From the NCBI GenBank assembly GCA_028873795.1, contig JAPPNP010000054.1:19708-83707 (forward strand): 64,000 nt of DNA, given 5' to 3'. Each line of letters opens with the position of its first letter. Position 1 is the first letter of the stretch. The stretch is from Chloroflexota bacterium. Its GTDB lineage: Bacteria > Chloroflexota > UBA11872. Made by a program: the position numbers and the translations under genes. The notes below the pieces were generated by a model. That model saw only the letters and a list, made by a program, of their open reading frames with translations, was not told the DNA's origin and ran no database searches. Positions 42,606-50,903 of the stretch are shown piece by piece.

Positions 42606-43060
42606 TGGGCGAAACCGCCGGCCTGGACCAGATAGAGAGCGCGTTCAACCGCGACTTCAACCACTGGGACATATGCCTGCCGCCGGAGGCCATCGCATCC
42701 CGCCAGGCCGGCCGAATCGTCGAGAGCGGCTGGACCATCTGGTACACGTTCGGGTCTGACGAGGGCGACGAATACCTGGACTACTACGCCAGCCACCGGA
42801 TGACCAACGACCGGCACGTTCGCCTTTGTGCCGATGGTCGTGTCGAAGGACTCGAGGCAGTGATCGACATGCACGTCGTTCCGGAGGATCCCGAGGAAGC
42901 CGCCCAGGCCCAGGCCGACTTTTACGCGCGCAACCGGGCCGTGCGGCGGATGCTGGATGCGAAGGGATTCACGCTCGACGGTGTCGTGCATCCGAGTGTT
43001 GCGATCAATCACTACTTCCTGACTGGTGGAGCGGACGATGAGGGTGATTCCGAACCCTAG
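42605..43060 (+). CDS. Conserved small hypothetical protein
   Basis: A 151-residue protein starting at GTG 42605, overlapping the previous stop by one base; the track ORF from 42026 is the shifted frame of the upstream gene. The core is FNRDFNHWDICLPPEAIASR, GWTIWYTFGSDEGDEYLDYYASHRMT and ADGRVEGLEAVIDMHVVPE, followed by an acidic tail. The aromatic-rich DEYLDYYASHRMTNDRH part looks conserved and is not low complexity. I do not know its function. The one-base overlap implies coupling to the two large unknown proteins. Confidence 0.65.
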   Translation: MGETAGLDQIESAFNRDFNHWDICLPPEAIASRQAGRIVESGWTIWYTFGSDEGDEYLDYYASHRMTNDRHVRLCADGRVEGLEAVIDMHVVPEDPEEAAQAQADFYARNRAVRRMLDAKGFTLDGVVHPSVAINHYFLTGGADDEGDSEP

Positions 43061-43075
43061 GGCCGGCTGGAGCGG

Positions 43076-44308
43076 TTAGGGACTGCCGTCGCCTTGCGGT
43101 CGCATCCGCTCGCTGAAGAGCGCGTCGGTGAGATTTGCGCCTTCAAGCACGGCGCCGGTCAGGTCCGCGCCGATCAGCTCGGCCCCGGTGAGATTTGCAT
43201 CGGTCAGATTGGCGTTGTGCAGCAGCGCGCCATCCAGATTCGATCCCGAGAGATCCGCGTTGGCTAGCTGCGCGCTGCGCAAGTCGGCGTTCGTGAACGC
43301 GGCGCGAATCAGCTCGGCGCCGCTGAAATCGGCGTGCTGGAGGTTGGCCCGACGGAATCCCACGGCAAACGTCTGCATATCGGACACGATCGCGTGCGAG
43401 AAGTCACCATCGTCGAAGACCGAGGCGCGCAGGGTTGCACCGCGAAAGTCGGCGCTGGTACCGAATTCCTCGTACCCGGAGAAGTCGGACCCCATGAGCA
43501 GGGTGCCCGACACCGTCACGTCGGTGAACACCGCGCCGCTGAAGTCGGTGCGGCGAAACTCGGACCCATACACCTGCATGCCGCTCAACTGCGCCTGGGC
43601 GAAGTTGGAGGCGTAGACGTCCGTATTGATGATCAGCGCATCGCGCAAGACTCCGCCCGGCATGTCCACCCGGATCATGCTCGAGTTGGTGAGTTCGACG
43701 TTGCTGAGATCCGCGCCTGGGAGGCGGGTGCTATAGAACCGCGCTCGGCTGAGTTCGGCGCCGTGCATGTCGATATTGGCCGCGACGGCGTTGTCCAGTT
43801 CGATCCAGGAGGCATCGACGCTTCGCAGGCTGGCGTCGCTGAGGTCGGCGTTTTGCAGATTGGCGCCGGTCATGTTGGCGTCGTCGAATCGAGCGGCGAT
43901 CAGCCGGGCCTCCCGGAAGGTGGCTCCATAGAGGTTGGCCTCCGACAGATCGGCGCCGTCCAGCGTGGCGTCGACGAAATCGGCGAACCGAAGGTCCGTG
44001 CCGCTGAGGTTGGCGCCGGACAAGTCGGCGCCGGAGAAGTTTGAGTCGCGCAGAAACGCACCAGCAAGGTCGGCGTCGGCAAGGTCGCTGTTGGGGCAAT
44101 TGGTGGGCTCGTCACGCCAGGTCACCGTGAACTCTGACTGAATGGTGCAGGCGCCCACGACCGTGAACGGCTGGCCGATCACCAGTCCCACGGCCAACAC
44201 GGCAATGGCAAGAACCGCCAGCGCAAATGTCAGGTAGGCGGCGACAAATGCCGCGGAGCGGCGAATGGGCAGCGGATTCCTCCCCGGCGGCAGCGCCGCA
44301 CCGGTCAA
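43076..44308 (-). CDS. Pentapeptide-repeat protein with N-terminal membrane anchor
   Basis: A 410-residue protein. After a transmembrane helix near residues 20-45 (LTFALAVLAIAVLAVGLVIG) comes a long run of A(D/N)LxX pentapeptides such as SGADLSGANLSGTDL, TGANLQNADLSDASL and TGAELIGADLTGAVL, forming a right-handed quadrilateral beta helix. Repeats fill about residues 75-395 with irregular stretches in the middle. The start is a TTG at 44308 without a good ribosome site, so the true start could differ. The function of such membrane-anchored pentapeptide proteins is generally unknown. Five bases separate it from the end of the convergent small gene region. Confidence 0.88.
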   Translation of the reverse strand: MTGAALPPGRNPLPIRRSAAFVAAYLTFALAVLAIAVLAVGLVIGQPFTVVGACTIQSEFTVTWRDEPTNCPNSDLADADLAGAFLRDSNFSGADLSGANLSGTDLRFADFVDATLDGADLSEANLYGATFREARLIAARFDDANMTGANLQNADLSDASLRSVDASWIELDNAVAANIDMHGAELSRARFYSTRLPGADLSNVELTNSSMIRVDMPGGVLRDALIINTDVYASNFAQAQLSGMQVYGSEFRRTDFSGAVFTDVTVSGTLLMGSDFSGYEEFGTSADFRGATLRASVFDDGDFSHAIVSDMQTFAVGFRRANLQHADFSGAELIRAAFTNADLRSAQLANADLSGSNLDGALLHNANLTDANLTGAELIGADLTGAVLEGANLTDALFSERMRPQGDGSP

Positions 44309-44368
44309 TGGTAGCGAGACAGCGTCAGTCGTAGCGGAAGGGTGCTCACTAAGTGCTGATTGCAGGCG

Positions 44369-45394
44369 TTACCAGGGCTGCCGCTCCACCGGCTCCAGCA
44401 GGACCTCGCGGCCGGTCGCGCTCGAGCGCTCGGCGGCGAACAGGATCTCCATGATGTGACGGCCATAGGCGCTGCTGGCCGGCGGGCGGTCGTTGGTCGC
44501 GATCGCCGTGACGAAGTCACGGTACTGCTCGGCAAAGTCGTTGATAGGCTCGATATCTAGCTCTCGCCAGTCCCCGTCCTGGCCCACCCGGACCATGCCG
44601 CCCGGATACTCGGCGGTGTCGAAGTGCACTTGCAGGCGGCCTTGTGTGCCGTGGACGTCGATATAGGCGGTGTCTTGGGCCCCGCGCGAGCTGGCCACCG
44701 AAACCACGACTCCGGCCACGCCGTTCGCATACCGGATGAGTGCCGTGGCGGTGTCGTCGCTGTGCATGTAGTGCATGTGGGTTCCCAGGACCGCTTTCAC
44801 GGACACGGCCTTGCGACCGACGAGGTGCGTGACCCAGTCGACCATGTGCACGCCGTTGCCCATCCAATTGCCGCCGCCCATGGAGCGGGTCAGATAGCAG
44901 CGGTCGAGGCGCTCATAGGGGAACCTGGCGCTGACGAGGGCCAGCACCTGGATGACCGGCCCAAGGGCATTGGTGTCCAAAAAGGCCCTCGCCGTGCGCA
45001 GCGCCGGTCGGTATTGCCCGGTAAGGCCAATCTGCAGCAGCCGGCCGCTGCGTGCCTCGGCCTCGATCATGCGATCGCACTCCTCCATGGTCACGGCCAT
45101 GGGTTTCTCGACCAGCACGTGCTTGCCGGCGTCCAGGGCTTCGACCGTCACGCCGGCATGGAGGTGGTGCGGCAGGAGGATGCCAACGGCCTCGACGTCG
45201 GGATCGGCCAGCAGGTCGCGGTGGCTGGCGAAGACCCTGGGAATACCGAAAGTCTTGCGGTGCTCCTCGCGCCGCTCGTCCACCGGCTCCGCCCCGGCGA
45301 TGCAGGTGGCGAGGCCCTCGGCTTCGAGTGCGGCGAGGCCCTGCAGGTGCCTGGCCGCGATGCCGCCTAGCCCAATCAGCCCAATTCGTAGCAT
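44369..45394 (-). CDS. Gfo/Idh/MocA family oxidoreductase
   Basis: A 341-residue dehydrogenase, ATG 45394 (MLRIGLIGLGGIAARHLQGLAAL). It shows VEKPMAVTMEECDRMIE near residue 96, LLQIGLTGQYRPALRTARAFL and GGNWMGNGVHMVDWVTHLVG with the conserved His. HYMHSDDTATALIRYANGVAGVVVS and IDVHGTQGRLQVHFD complete the C-terminal domain. It is the last of a minus-strand run that includes an AllA-like gene, another oxidoreductase and an isomerase, so it is probably part of the same catabolic unit. Substrate unknown. Confidence 0.9.
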   Translation of the reverse strand: MLRIGLIGLGGIAARHLQGLAALEAEGLATCIAGAEPVDERREEHRKTFGIPRVFASHRDLLADPDVEAVGILLPHHLHAGVTVEALDAGKHVLVEKPMAVTMEECDRMIEAEARSGRLLQIGLTGQYRPALRTARAFLDTNALGPVIQVLALVSARFPYERLDRCYLTRSMGGGNWMGNGVHMVDWVTHLVGRKAVSVKAVLGTHMHYMHSDDTATALIRYANGVAGVVVSVASSRGAQDTAYIDVHGTQGRLQVHFDTAEYPGGMVRVGQDGDWRELDIEPINDFAEQYRDFVTAIATNDRPPASSAYGRHIMEILFAAERSSATGREVLLEPVERQPW

Positions 45395-45436
45395 TCGAGC
45401 GACCCCGGGGGGAACGGGGCGTAAGTGTACGCGCGA

Positions 45437-46048
45437 CTATGCGTGCGGAGGATTCCGCTCGGGGGCTGCCGCCAGCGCGCCGCTGGGCGTGTGCGCGTAG
45501 CCCTCGCCCGCCGGCACGTCGAACACCAGGTCGAACACCAGGCCCAGATCGGTGTCCAGGTTCACCCGCACCGTGTCGTCGCTGACGTTGGCCGTAGCCG
45601 GATCGACGCGCTGGGTCACGTAGGCGAAGTCGGCGAACTGGGTGAGGGGATAGGCATAGCGCAGCCATACGCCGCGATGCAGCACCGCGCCCCGTCCCGG
45701 CTCCAGCAGGAAGGCCTGGGCGGCATCGACGTCCGGGCCCCCGCCTGCGTCGTCCGGGGCGACGACGATCGCGCTCACGCCGCTGACGGGAATGAGCGTG
45801 ACGGTGCTTTCCGGGTGCTTCTGCAGGAATTCGCAGCGGTTGCCGCGGTAGTAGTACCGCAGGCTGCACATATGGGCCGCCTTGGGGAACTCCAACTCCT
45901 TGTGCACCCAGAGAAAGCCGAGATTGCCCGGCGAGCGGTTCAAGCTCGGGGCGTCGGCCGTTTCAGGCGCGATGACCGCGCCGAACGGGCGAAATGCCTC
46001 TTGTTCAAGTGGACGGACGGCGAGGGGGCGCACGTCGAGGTCGGACAC
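45437..46048 (-). CDS. Ureidoglycolate lyase (AllA)-like protein
   Basis: A 203-residue cupin-type protein of the ureidoglycolate lyase superfamily. GTG 46048 is the chosen start because CGAGGA lies just upstream and VSDLDVRPLAVRPLEQEAFRPFGAVI begins exactly where the family does; the track start at 46219 adds Arg-rich sequence. The core shows FRPFGAVI, CEFLQKHPESTVTLIPVSG, SAIVVAP, and GVWLRYAYPL. In AllA these sites bind ureidoglycolate and a metal. Without other allantoin genes nearby the true substrate may differ. Lies between two oxidoreductase genes in a minus-strand operon. Confidence 0.78.
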   Translation of the reverse strand: MSDLDVRPLAVRPLEQEAFRPFGAVIAPETADAPSLNRSPGNLGFLWVHKELEFPKAAHMCSLRYYYRGNRCEFLQKHPESTVTLIPVSGVSAIVVAPDDAGGGPDVDAAQAFLLEPGRGAVLHRGVWLRYAYPLTQFADFAYVTQRVDPATANVSDDTVRVNLDTDLGLVFDLVFDVPAGEGYAHTPSGALAAAPERNPPHA

Positions 46049-46107
46049 CGGTGAATCCTCGGGCGGGCGGCGCTCGGGCACCTTGCCACAGATGGGCCGC
46101 GGGGCGC

Positions 46108-47235
46108 CTAGGCGGAGTCGTCGATCGACGCGGGTCGGACGGGGCGTCCCTCGGCGGCGGACCGGCACAGGGCGATGTGCGTGCGCATGGTGCGCAAGAC
46201 CTGCGCGGCGCTCACCCACGGCTCACGGCCCTCTCGGATGGCCTGCAGAAAGTCGGCGCGGGAGGCCAGGAACGAATCCGGCATGAGGGAGTGGCGCAGG
46301 GGCAGCTCGACCACGAGGCCGCGCGGGGTGTGCGGTCCGTAGCGCAGCGCCGGGCGCCGCATCGTCGCCGGCGGCGGCGCGCCGGCGTCCTGCCGGCCGT
46401 CCACGCTGGCGCGCTCACCCACGGCCACGAAGTCCATCTGGCGGCGGTGCCGCGTGGCGAAGTCGAAGAGGATCGTGGCGTTGGCCCCGTCGGCGAACCT
46501 GAGCGTGCTGCTGAACACCGAGCCCACCCCGTCGACCCGGCGGCTCCAGTGCGCGTAGACCTCCTCCGGCTCCTGCTCGAACCACGTCAGTAGCGTGTCC
46601 GCGGCGTGCACCACGTTGTCGTAGGCCGCGTCGAACGCGTTGGTGTGCTGGCGTCCCACGGCCGAGTGGTAGAGATACGAGGCCGATATGAGCGGCCCCG
46701 TCACGCCGGCCTGGATCAGCGACCGGATGCCGTGGGGCACCGGCGCGAATCGCGTGTTGTGGTCGACGGCGAGCGTGACGCCGCCGGCCTCTGCCGCGTC
46801 CACCATTGCGCGGCACTGGGCGTAGGTGGCGGCGAAGGGCTTGGCCATGAGCACGTGGATGCCTCGGCGCGCCGCTTCCTCAACCGCGGCCACGCGCGTC
46901 GGCGAGAGCCCCACGTCCCAGCGAATGTTGACGTCGACCACGTCGAGATTCACCGCGTCGAGCATTTCCCGGAAGTCCGCGAAGACGCGCTCGACCCCCC
47001 AGCGGCGTTGTACGGCCAAGCGTGCTTCAGGGTCCGGATCGCTGGCGGCCACCGGCGTGATTCCGGCTTGGCGGTAGGCCGGAAGGACCGAGTTGTGCAC
47101 CACGCGACCGGCGCCGATGAGCCCGACGCGCAAGTCTTGCGGAATCGGCTTGCCGAGCGCGGGCGGCGTCAGCGGAACGGCGGCGACTTCTTCGAGCGAA
47201 GCCGGCGGCGGCGTTTCCGGTTCCTGGAGGATCAC
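46108..47235 (-). CDS. Gfo/Idh/MocA family oxidoreductase
   Basis: A 375-residue protein starting at GTG 47235, whose GTGA overlaps the stop of the upstream isomerase, so the two are translationally coupled. After a 35-residue extension come GLIGAGRVVHNSVLPAYRQAG, LMAKPFAATYAQCRAMV (Lys kept, AKP instead of EKP), LAVDHNTRFAPVPHGIRSLI and YDNVVHAADTLLTWFEQEP. The C-terminal sheet is FSSTLRFADGANATILFDF. The extra N-terminus (EPETPPPASLEEVAAVPLTPPA) is Pro-rich and not typical of the family. Substrate unknown; linked to the sugar isomerase upstream. Confidence 0.88.
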   Translation of the reverse strand: MILQEPETPPPASLEEVAAVPLTPPALGKPIPQDLRVGLIGAGRVVHNSVLPAYRQAGITPVAASDPDPEARLAVQRRWGVERVFADFREMLDAVNLDVVDVNIRWDVGLSPTRVAAVEEAARRGIHVLMAKPFAATYAQCRAMVDAAEAGGVTLAVDHNTRFAPVPHGIRSLIQAGVTGPLISASYLYHSAVGRQHTNAFDAAYDNVVHAADTLLTWFEQEPEEVYAHWSRRVDGVGSVFSSTLRFADGANATILFDFATRHRRQMDFVAVGERASVDGRQDAGAPPPATMRRPALRYGPHTPRGLVVELPLRHSLMPDSFLASRADFLQAIREGREPWVSAAQVLRTMRTHIALCRSAAEGRPVRPASIDDSA

Positions 47236-48230
47236 TCGAGTCCTCGCAGGAGCGGTCGCACGTAGGCCGCGGCTTCCCGCACGCCCTCGGCATAGTCCTG
47301 ATACGGATCCTCATTCTCGAGGCTAAGCGCGCCGGAGTAGCCAACCTCCCGCAGTGCCTCGAAGAACGCCGTCCACACATCGTCGCCATGGCCGCGGCCA
47401 ACGGTCCGGTGCACCCAGGCGCGCGGGGCGTCGGCCCCGAATGGCCGCCCGTCGAGCACGCCGGCCGTGGCGACTTCGCCGCCGATGAGCTGCGTGTCTT
47501 TGACGTGTACGTGCGCCACTGAGTCGCCCAGGGCGCGCACCACCGCGACGGGGTCCATCCCCTGCCAGAAGAGGTGGCTGGGATCGACGTTGGCGGCGAT
47601 GACGGGACCAACCGCGTCTTGCAGCCGCATAAACGTCGGGACGTTGTAGACCAGGTGTATCGGGTGCAGCTCCAGCGCCACGCGCTCGACCCCGCGGCTG
47701 GTCGCGTAGCCCGCCAGGTCGCGCCAGAGTCCCACGGCCGCTTGCCAGTGACGCTCACGCAACGCCACCGACTCCTCGGGCCAGGGAAAGCTGACCCAAT
47801 TCACGGTGCTGGCCGCCGGCCCGTCTGCCCCCGTGCCCGACATGCTGATGACGGTGCCGACGTCCAGCAGGCTGGCAAGCTCGATGGTGCGCCGGATGAG
47901 CCGCCGCGCGCGCCCGCCGATGCGCGGGTGCAGCGGCATGCCCGCGGCATTGAGCGCCGCGATCGAAAGCCCGCGGTCGGCAATCATGGCGCGCAAATCG
48001 CGCCGCAGCGGGGCATTTGCCACCAAGAGCTCCGCCGCCGCCGGCTGGCCGGCCTGCGTAATCTCGACCACCTCGGCGCCGATCTCGGCCGCCAGGTCCA
48101 GGGACGCCTCGAACTCCGAGCGCGTGACCGTGGAGCGTTCCCAGCGAGGCTTGGCCGCGCCGGCGCTCGGCTCCACGTCAATGCGGCCATGCGACGCCGT
48201 GAACAGGCGGACCAGCAGGCCCAGCCGCAT
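47232..48230 (-). CDS. Sugar phosphate isomerase/epimerase, xylose-isomerase-like TIM barrel
   Basis: A 332-residue barrel, ATG 48230 (MRLGLLVRLFTASHGRI). Metal-site motifs are ALELHPIHLVYN (Glu), AANVDPSHLFWQG (Asp/His), AHVHVKDTQL (His) and LSLENEDPYQDY (Glu). It is a clear paralogue of the gene at 9687, sharing the order and spacing of these motifs. The N-terminal 40 residues (RIDVEPSAGAAKPRWERST) are unlike the copy at 9687. Coupled by overlap to the oxidoreductase downstream, and both follow the five BNR genes on the same strand, 33 bases from the last of them. Confidence 0.9.
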   Translation of the reverse strand: MRLGLLVRLFTASHGRIDVEPSAGAAKPRWERSTVTRSEFEASLDLAAEIGAEVVEITQAGQPAAAELLVANAPLRRDLRAMIADRGLSIAALNAAGMPLHPRIGGRARRLIRRTIELASLLDVGTVISMSGTGADGPAASTVNWVSFPWPEESVALRERHWQAAVGLWRDLAGYATSRGVERVALELHPIHLVYNVPTFMRLQDAVGPVIAANVDPSHLFWQGMDPVAVVRALGDSVAHVHVKDTQLIGGEVATAGVLDGRPFGADAPRAWVHRTVGRGHGDDVWTAFFEALREVGYSGALSLENEDPYQDYAEGVREAAAYVRPLLRGLE

Positions 48231-48263
48231 GCCTATCGCATCTTTCGAGGATTCAGCGGCGGA

Positions 48264-49463
48264 CTAGGTTCCCGGACTCTGCACGTCGATCACCGCGCGG
48301 CAGATTCGCTGCGACGGCAGGCCGATGGTCCCGAGCTCGCGGGTGAAGTCCGAGTCCGAGTAGATCACGTGCAGCCGGTCGTCCCGGTACATCTTGGAGG
48401 TGTAGGAGCAGCCGCCGCGCGTGTGGAAGGCGAAGGGCGTCTCCCAGTGCTCGCCGTTGCCGTCCAGACTCAGCATCACGTGCGTGACCTGCGGGTGTCC
48501 GTAGGCCCCGCGGCCGGAGGCGCAGGCGAGGATGCCGTTGGGCAGCAGCGTGAGCCGGGGCTTGACGGCCTGCCAGCCGGTGTTGGTGGGCTCGGACCAG
48601 GTGCGGCCGCCGTCGGTGGAGCGCGACTGGAACATCGGCGAGTAGCTGCCGGTCCGCATCACGCAGAGGATGTCGCCGTTGGCCGTGACGGAGAGATCGG
48701 CCTCGTCGAAGCCCTCGTCCACGGCGCGATCGGCGTGGCCGTAGACGGGCTTGAGCTCGCCGGCGTCGAACTTGTGCACGAAGTCCCAGGTGTAGCCCTG
48801 GTCGCTCGAACGAACGATGAAGACGCCGATGCGCGTCTTGCGGATGCGTCCCCGGGTGTCGGTGGACCACTGGTCGGCCGGCAGCAGGTCCACCCACTCC
48901 AGCGCCGTCAGGTAGTCGCCGTTGTCCAGCTCGATGAGCGAGCTGTACGACTGGTACGAGGCCCGCTCGAACGGCAGGTCGCGCACCTTGAAGGTGTGTT
49001 TTTCCAGCGGCTCGCCGGCCTTGGACCATCGCCGCCAGAGAAACGTCGGGCTCTCGATTTGCCCGACCTCGTGGTACGAGCCTGAGGTGCGATCCTTCCA
49101 GCGCTCGGCCAACTCCACCGTGTCGTGGTCGATGTACACGATGGTGTCGTCGCGCGGGTATCCCAAGACGCCGGACGCGAACTCGATGCCCTGACGACCG
49201 GTGTCCGGGTGGATGTAAACCATGGGGTGATCGTCGGGCGCCTTGCGCCAGGTGGCGCCGGCGTCATCGGAGACGGCGACCTGCAGCGGCTCGTGGCCGC
49301 CGTGACGTCCCCCGTGATAGCTCAGGAACATGTGGTCGCCTTCGAGCTCCACCAACCCCGGGAAGTTGATGACCGAATCCGTGGTCTCGAACCAGGTGTC
49401 GATGCGCTCGACGGAGATCGACGCCGTGCGGCCGTTTCTCTCGTAGGTGGCCTGCCGCAGCAT
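48264..49463 (-). CDS. Sialidase-fold protein, tandem cluster member type A, copy 1
   Basis: A 399-residue Asp-box propeller protein (ATG 49463; GGAG ten bases upstream). It opens YERNGRTASISVERIDTWFE, has AVSDDAGATWRK and RSTDGGRTWSE, a central FDEADLSVTANGDILCVMRTGSYSPM, and GRGAYGHPQVTHVMLSLDG near the end. The type A signature is the TALEWVDLLPADQW segment. No signal peptide, so probably cytoplasmic. It is the last of five adjacent paralogues (in transcription order) and lies next to the isomerase gene. Sialidase activity itself is not supported; the catalytic Arg triad was not confirmed. Confidence 0.82.
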   Translation of the reverse strand: MLRQATYERNGRTASISVERIDTWFETTDSVINFPGLVELEGDHMFLSYHGGRHGGHEPLQVAVSDDAGATWRKAPDDHPMVYIHPDTGRQGIEFASGVLGYPRDDTIVYIDHDTVELAERWKDRTSGSYHEVGQIESPTFLWRRWSKAGEPLEKHTFKVRDLPFERASYQSYSSLIELDNGDYLTALEWVDLLPADQWSTDTRGRIRKTRIGVFIVRSSDQGYTWDFVHKFDAGELKPVYGHADRAVDEGFDEADLSVTANGDILCVMRTGSYSPMFQSRSTDGGRTWSEPTNTGWQAVKPRLTLLPNGILACASGRGAYGHPQVTHVMLSLDGNGEHWETPFAFHTRGGCSYTSKMYRDDRLHVIYSDSDFTRELGTIGLPSQRICRAVIDVQSPGT

Positions 49464-49607
49464 GGATGTGACTCCAGTTCTCGGGCGCCGAAATGCTAGC
49501 CCCAGGGGTGTGCGCGTGTCGAACCTCGAAGCGTGTCCCTGCGATTCTGCGCCGACATCCGGAACCGAGCCGCGGGCAGGTCATTTCCTGCGACCGAGAT
49601 TGGGGCT

Positions 49608-49636
49608 CTAGATTCCTCGCTGCGCTCGGAATGACA
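49608..49636. repeat. Family C repeat, right arm
   Basis: CTAGATTCCTCGCTGC with GCTCGGAATGACAGG, the same sequence as the right arm at 28605; a degraded left arm (GTCATTTCCTGCGACC) lies about 30 bases upstream. Confidence 0.6.
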
Positions 49637-49682
49637 GGCGGGGCCCTGTGTGCGTCCGGAAATCCGCGCTTCGAGACGCTGC

Positions 49683-50849
49683 TTAGCTGTCGTGGAGGCG
49701 CACGTCGATCACGGCGCGGCGGATGCGCTGTGAGGGCAGGTTGTGCGTGCCGAAGGGTCGGGTGAAGTCGGAGTCGGAGAAGACGACGTGCAATTTCCCG
49801 TCGCGAACCAACGTCGAGGTATAGGAGCACCCCGGACCGGTGTGGAAGCAGAACGGCGCTTCCCAGTGATTGCCGGTGCCGTCAAGGCTGATCATCACGT
49901 GGGTGACCTGGGGATGGCCGTAGGCCCCGCGGCCGGCCGCGCAAGTGAGCACGCCGTTGGGCAATAGGTTCAGCCGTGGCTTGACGCCTTGCCAGCCGAC
50001 CGGATGCGGCGTTCCCCAGGTGTGCCCGCCGTCGGTGGAGCGCGTCTGCCACATGGGGGAGTACGAGCCGGTGCGGTTGACGCACAGGATGTCACCGTTG
50101 GCGGCGACGACCAGGTCGGCCTCGGTGAGCCCCTCGTCGACGGGTCGATCGCTCACGCCATAGACCAGCGGCAGCTCTTCAGGGCGGAACGCCGTGACGA
50201 AGTCCCACGTGCGGCCGCGGTCACGCGACCGGACGATGAACGTCGTCATGGTGATTGCCCAGCGGTGCCGGCCGTCGTCGCGAATCTCGTCAGTCTTCCT
50301 GGGTGGGCCGACCTGGGCCTCCATGGCGGCGAGCAGGCTGCCGTCGTCGAGGTCCAGGATCTTGGCGTAGGTCTGGTACGAGGCGGTCTCCCACGGCAGC
50401 CCGTCGATCTTGAACTCATGCCTGTCGATGGGGTCGCCGTTCGAGCGCCAGGTGCCCAGGCGAAAGGTCGGGTCGTCCTCCTGCATCACCAGGTGAAACG
50501 GTCCGACGTGCTTGTCCCACGTGCGCCGGTTGGCCTCGACCGTGTTGTGCTCCAGCCGCATGATCGTGCCGTCGCGGAGATATCCCAGGCTGCCGCCGCC
50601 GAGGTCCATGCCGGGAGGTGGGTCGCCCCAGGTCTCGCCGTCGTCGGTCGAAAAGGCGTCGCGTTTGGGCTCCACGTCGGCGATGGCGTGCTGCGAGCGG
50701 CTGAAGCGCATGAAGAGGCAGTCGTCGGCGAGCTCGACGACATGGGGAAAGTTGAGGATGACCTCGGTGTCTTCCTGCCAGGTGTCGATGCGCTCGACGC
50801 TCAGGGTCGCGGTGCGCTGGCCGTCGCTGTAGGTGGCGGACTCGATCAT
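49683..50849 (-). CDS. Sialidase-fold protein, tandem cluster member type B, copy 1
   Basis: A 388-residue protein (ATG 50849 with AGGAGG nine bases upstream). Type B is marked by LNFPHVVELADDCLFMRFSRSQHAIAD, a region LAAMEAQVGPPRKTDEI and an N-terminal block RDAFSTDDGETWGDPPPG. Shared with all five are VDEGLTEADLVVAANGDILC, SRDRGRTWDFV, STDGGHTWG and GRGAYGHPQVTHVM. It is almost the same, residue for residue, as the gene at 52113, which it matches over its full length with scattered changes. The gap to the next gene in the array holds a family C repeat. Confidence 0.82.
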   Translation of the reverse strand: MIESATYSDGQRTATLSVERIDTWQEDTEVILNFPHVVELADDCLFMRFSRSQHAIADVEPKRDAFSTDDGETWGDPPPGMDLGGGSLGYLRDGTIMRLEHNTVEANRRTWDKHVGPFHLVMQEDDPTFRLGTWRSNGDPIDRHEFKIDGLPWETASYQTYAKILDLDDGSLLAAMEAQVGPPRKTDEIRDDGRHRWAITMTTFIVRSRDRGRTWDFVTAFRPEELPLVYGVSDRPVDEGLTEADLVVAANGDILCVNRTGSYSPMWQTRSTDGGHTWGTPHPVGWQGVKPRLNLLPNGVLTCAAGRGAYGHPQVTHVMISLDGTGNHWEAPFCFHTGPGCSYTSTLVRDGKLHVVFSDSDFTRPFGTHNLPSQRIRRAVIDVRLHDS

Positions 50850-50903
50850 CGGGATGAACCTCCTGCGCGGCAGCGTGCCGGCGGGTTTCCGTGGCGCGGC
50901 CGG

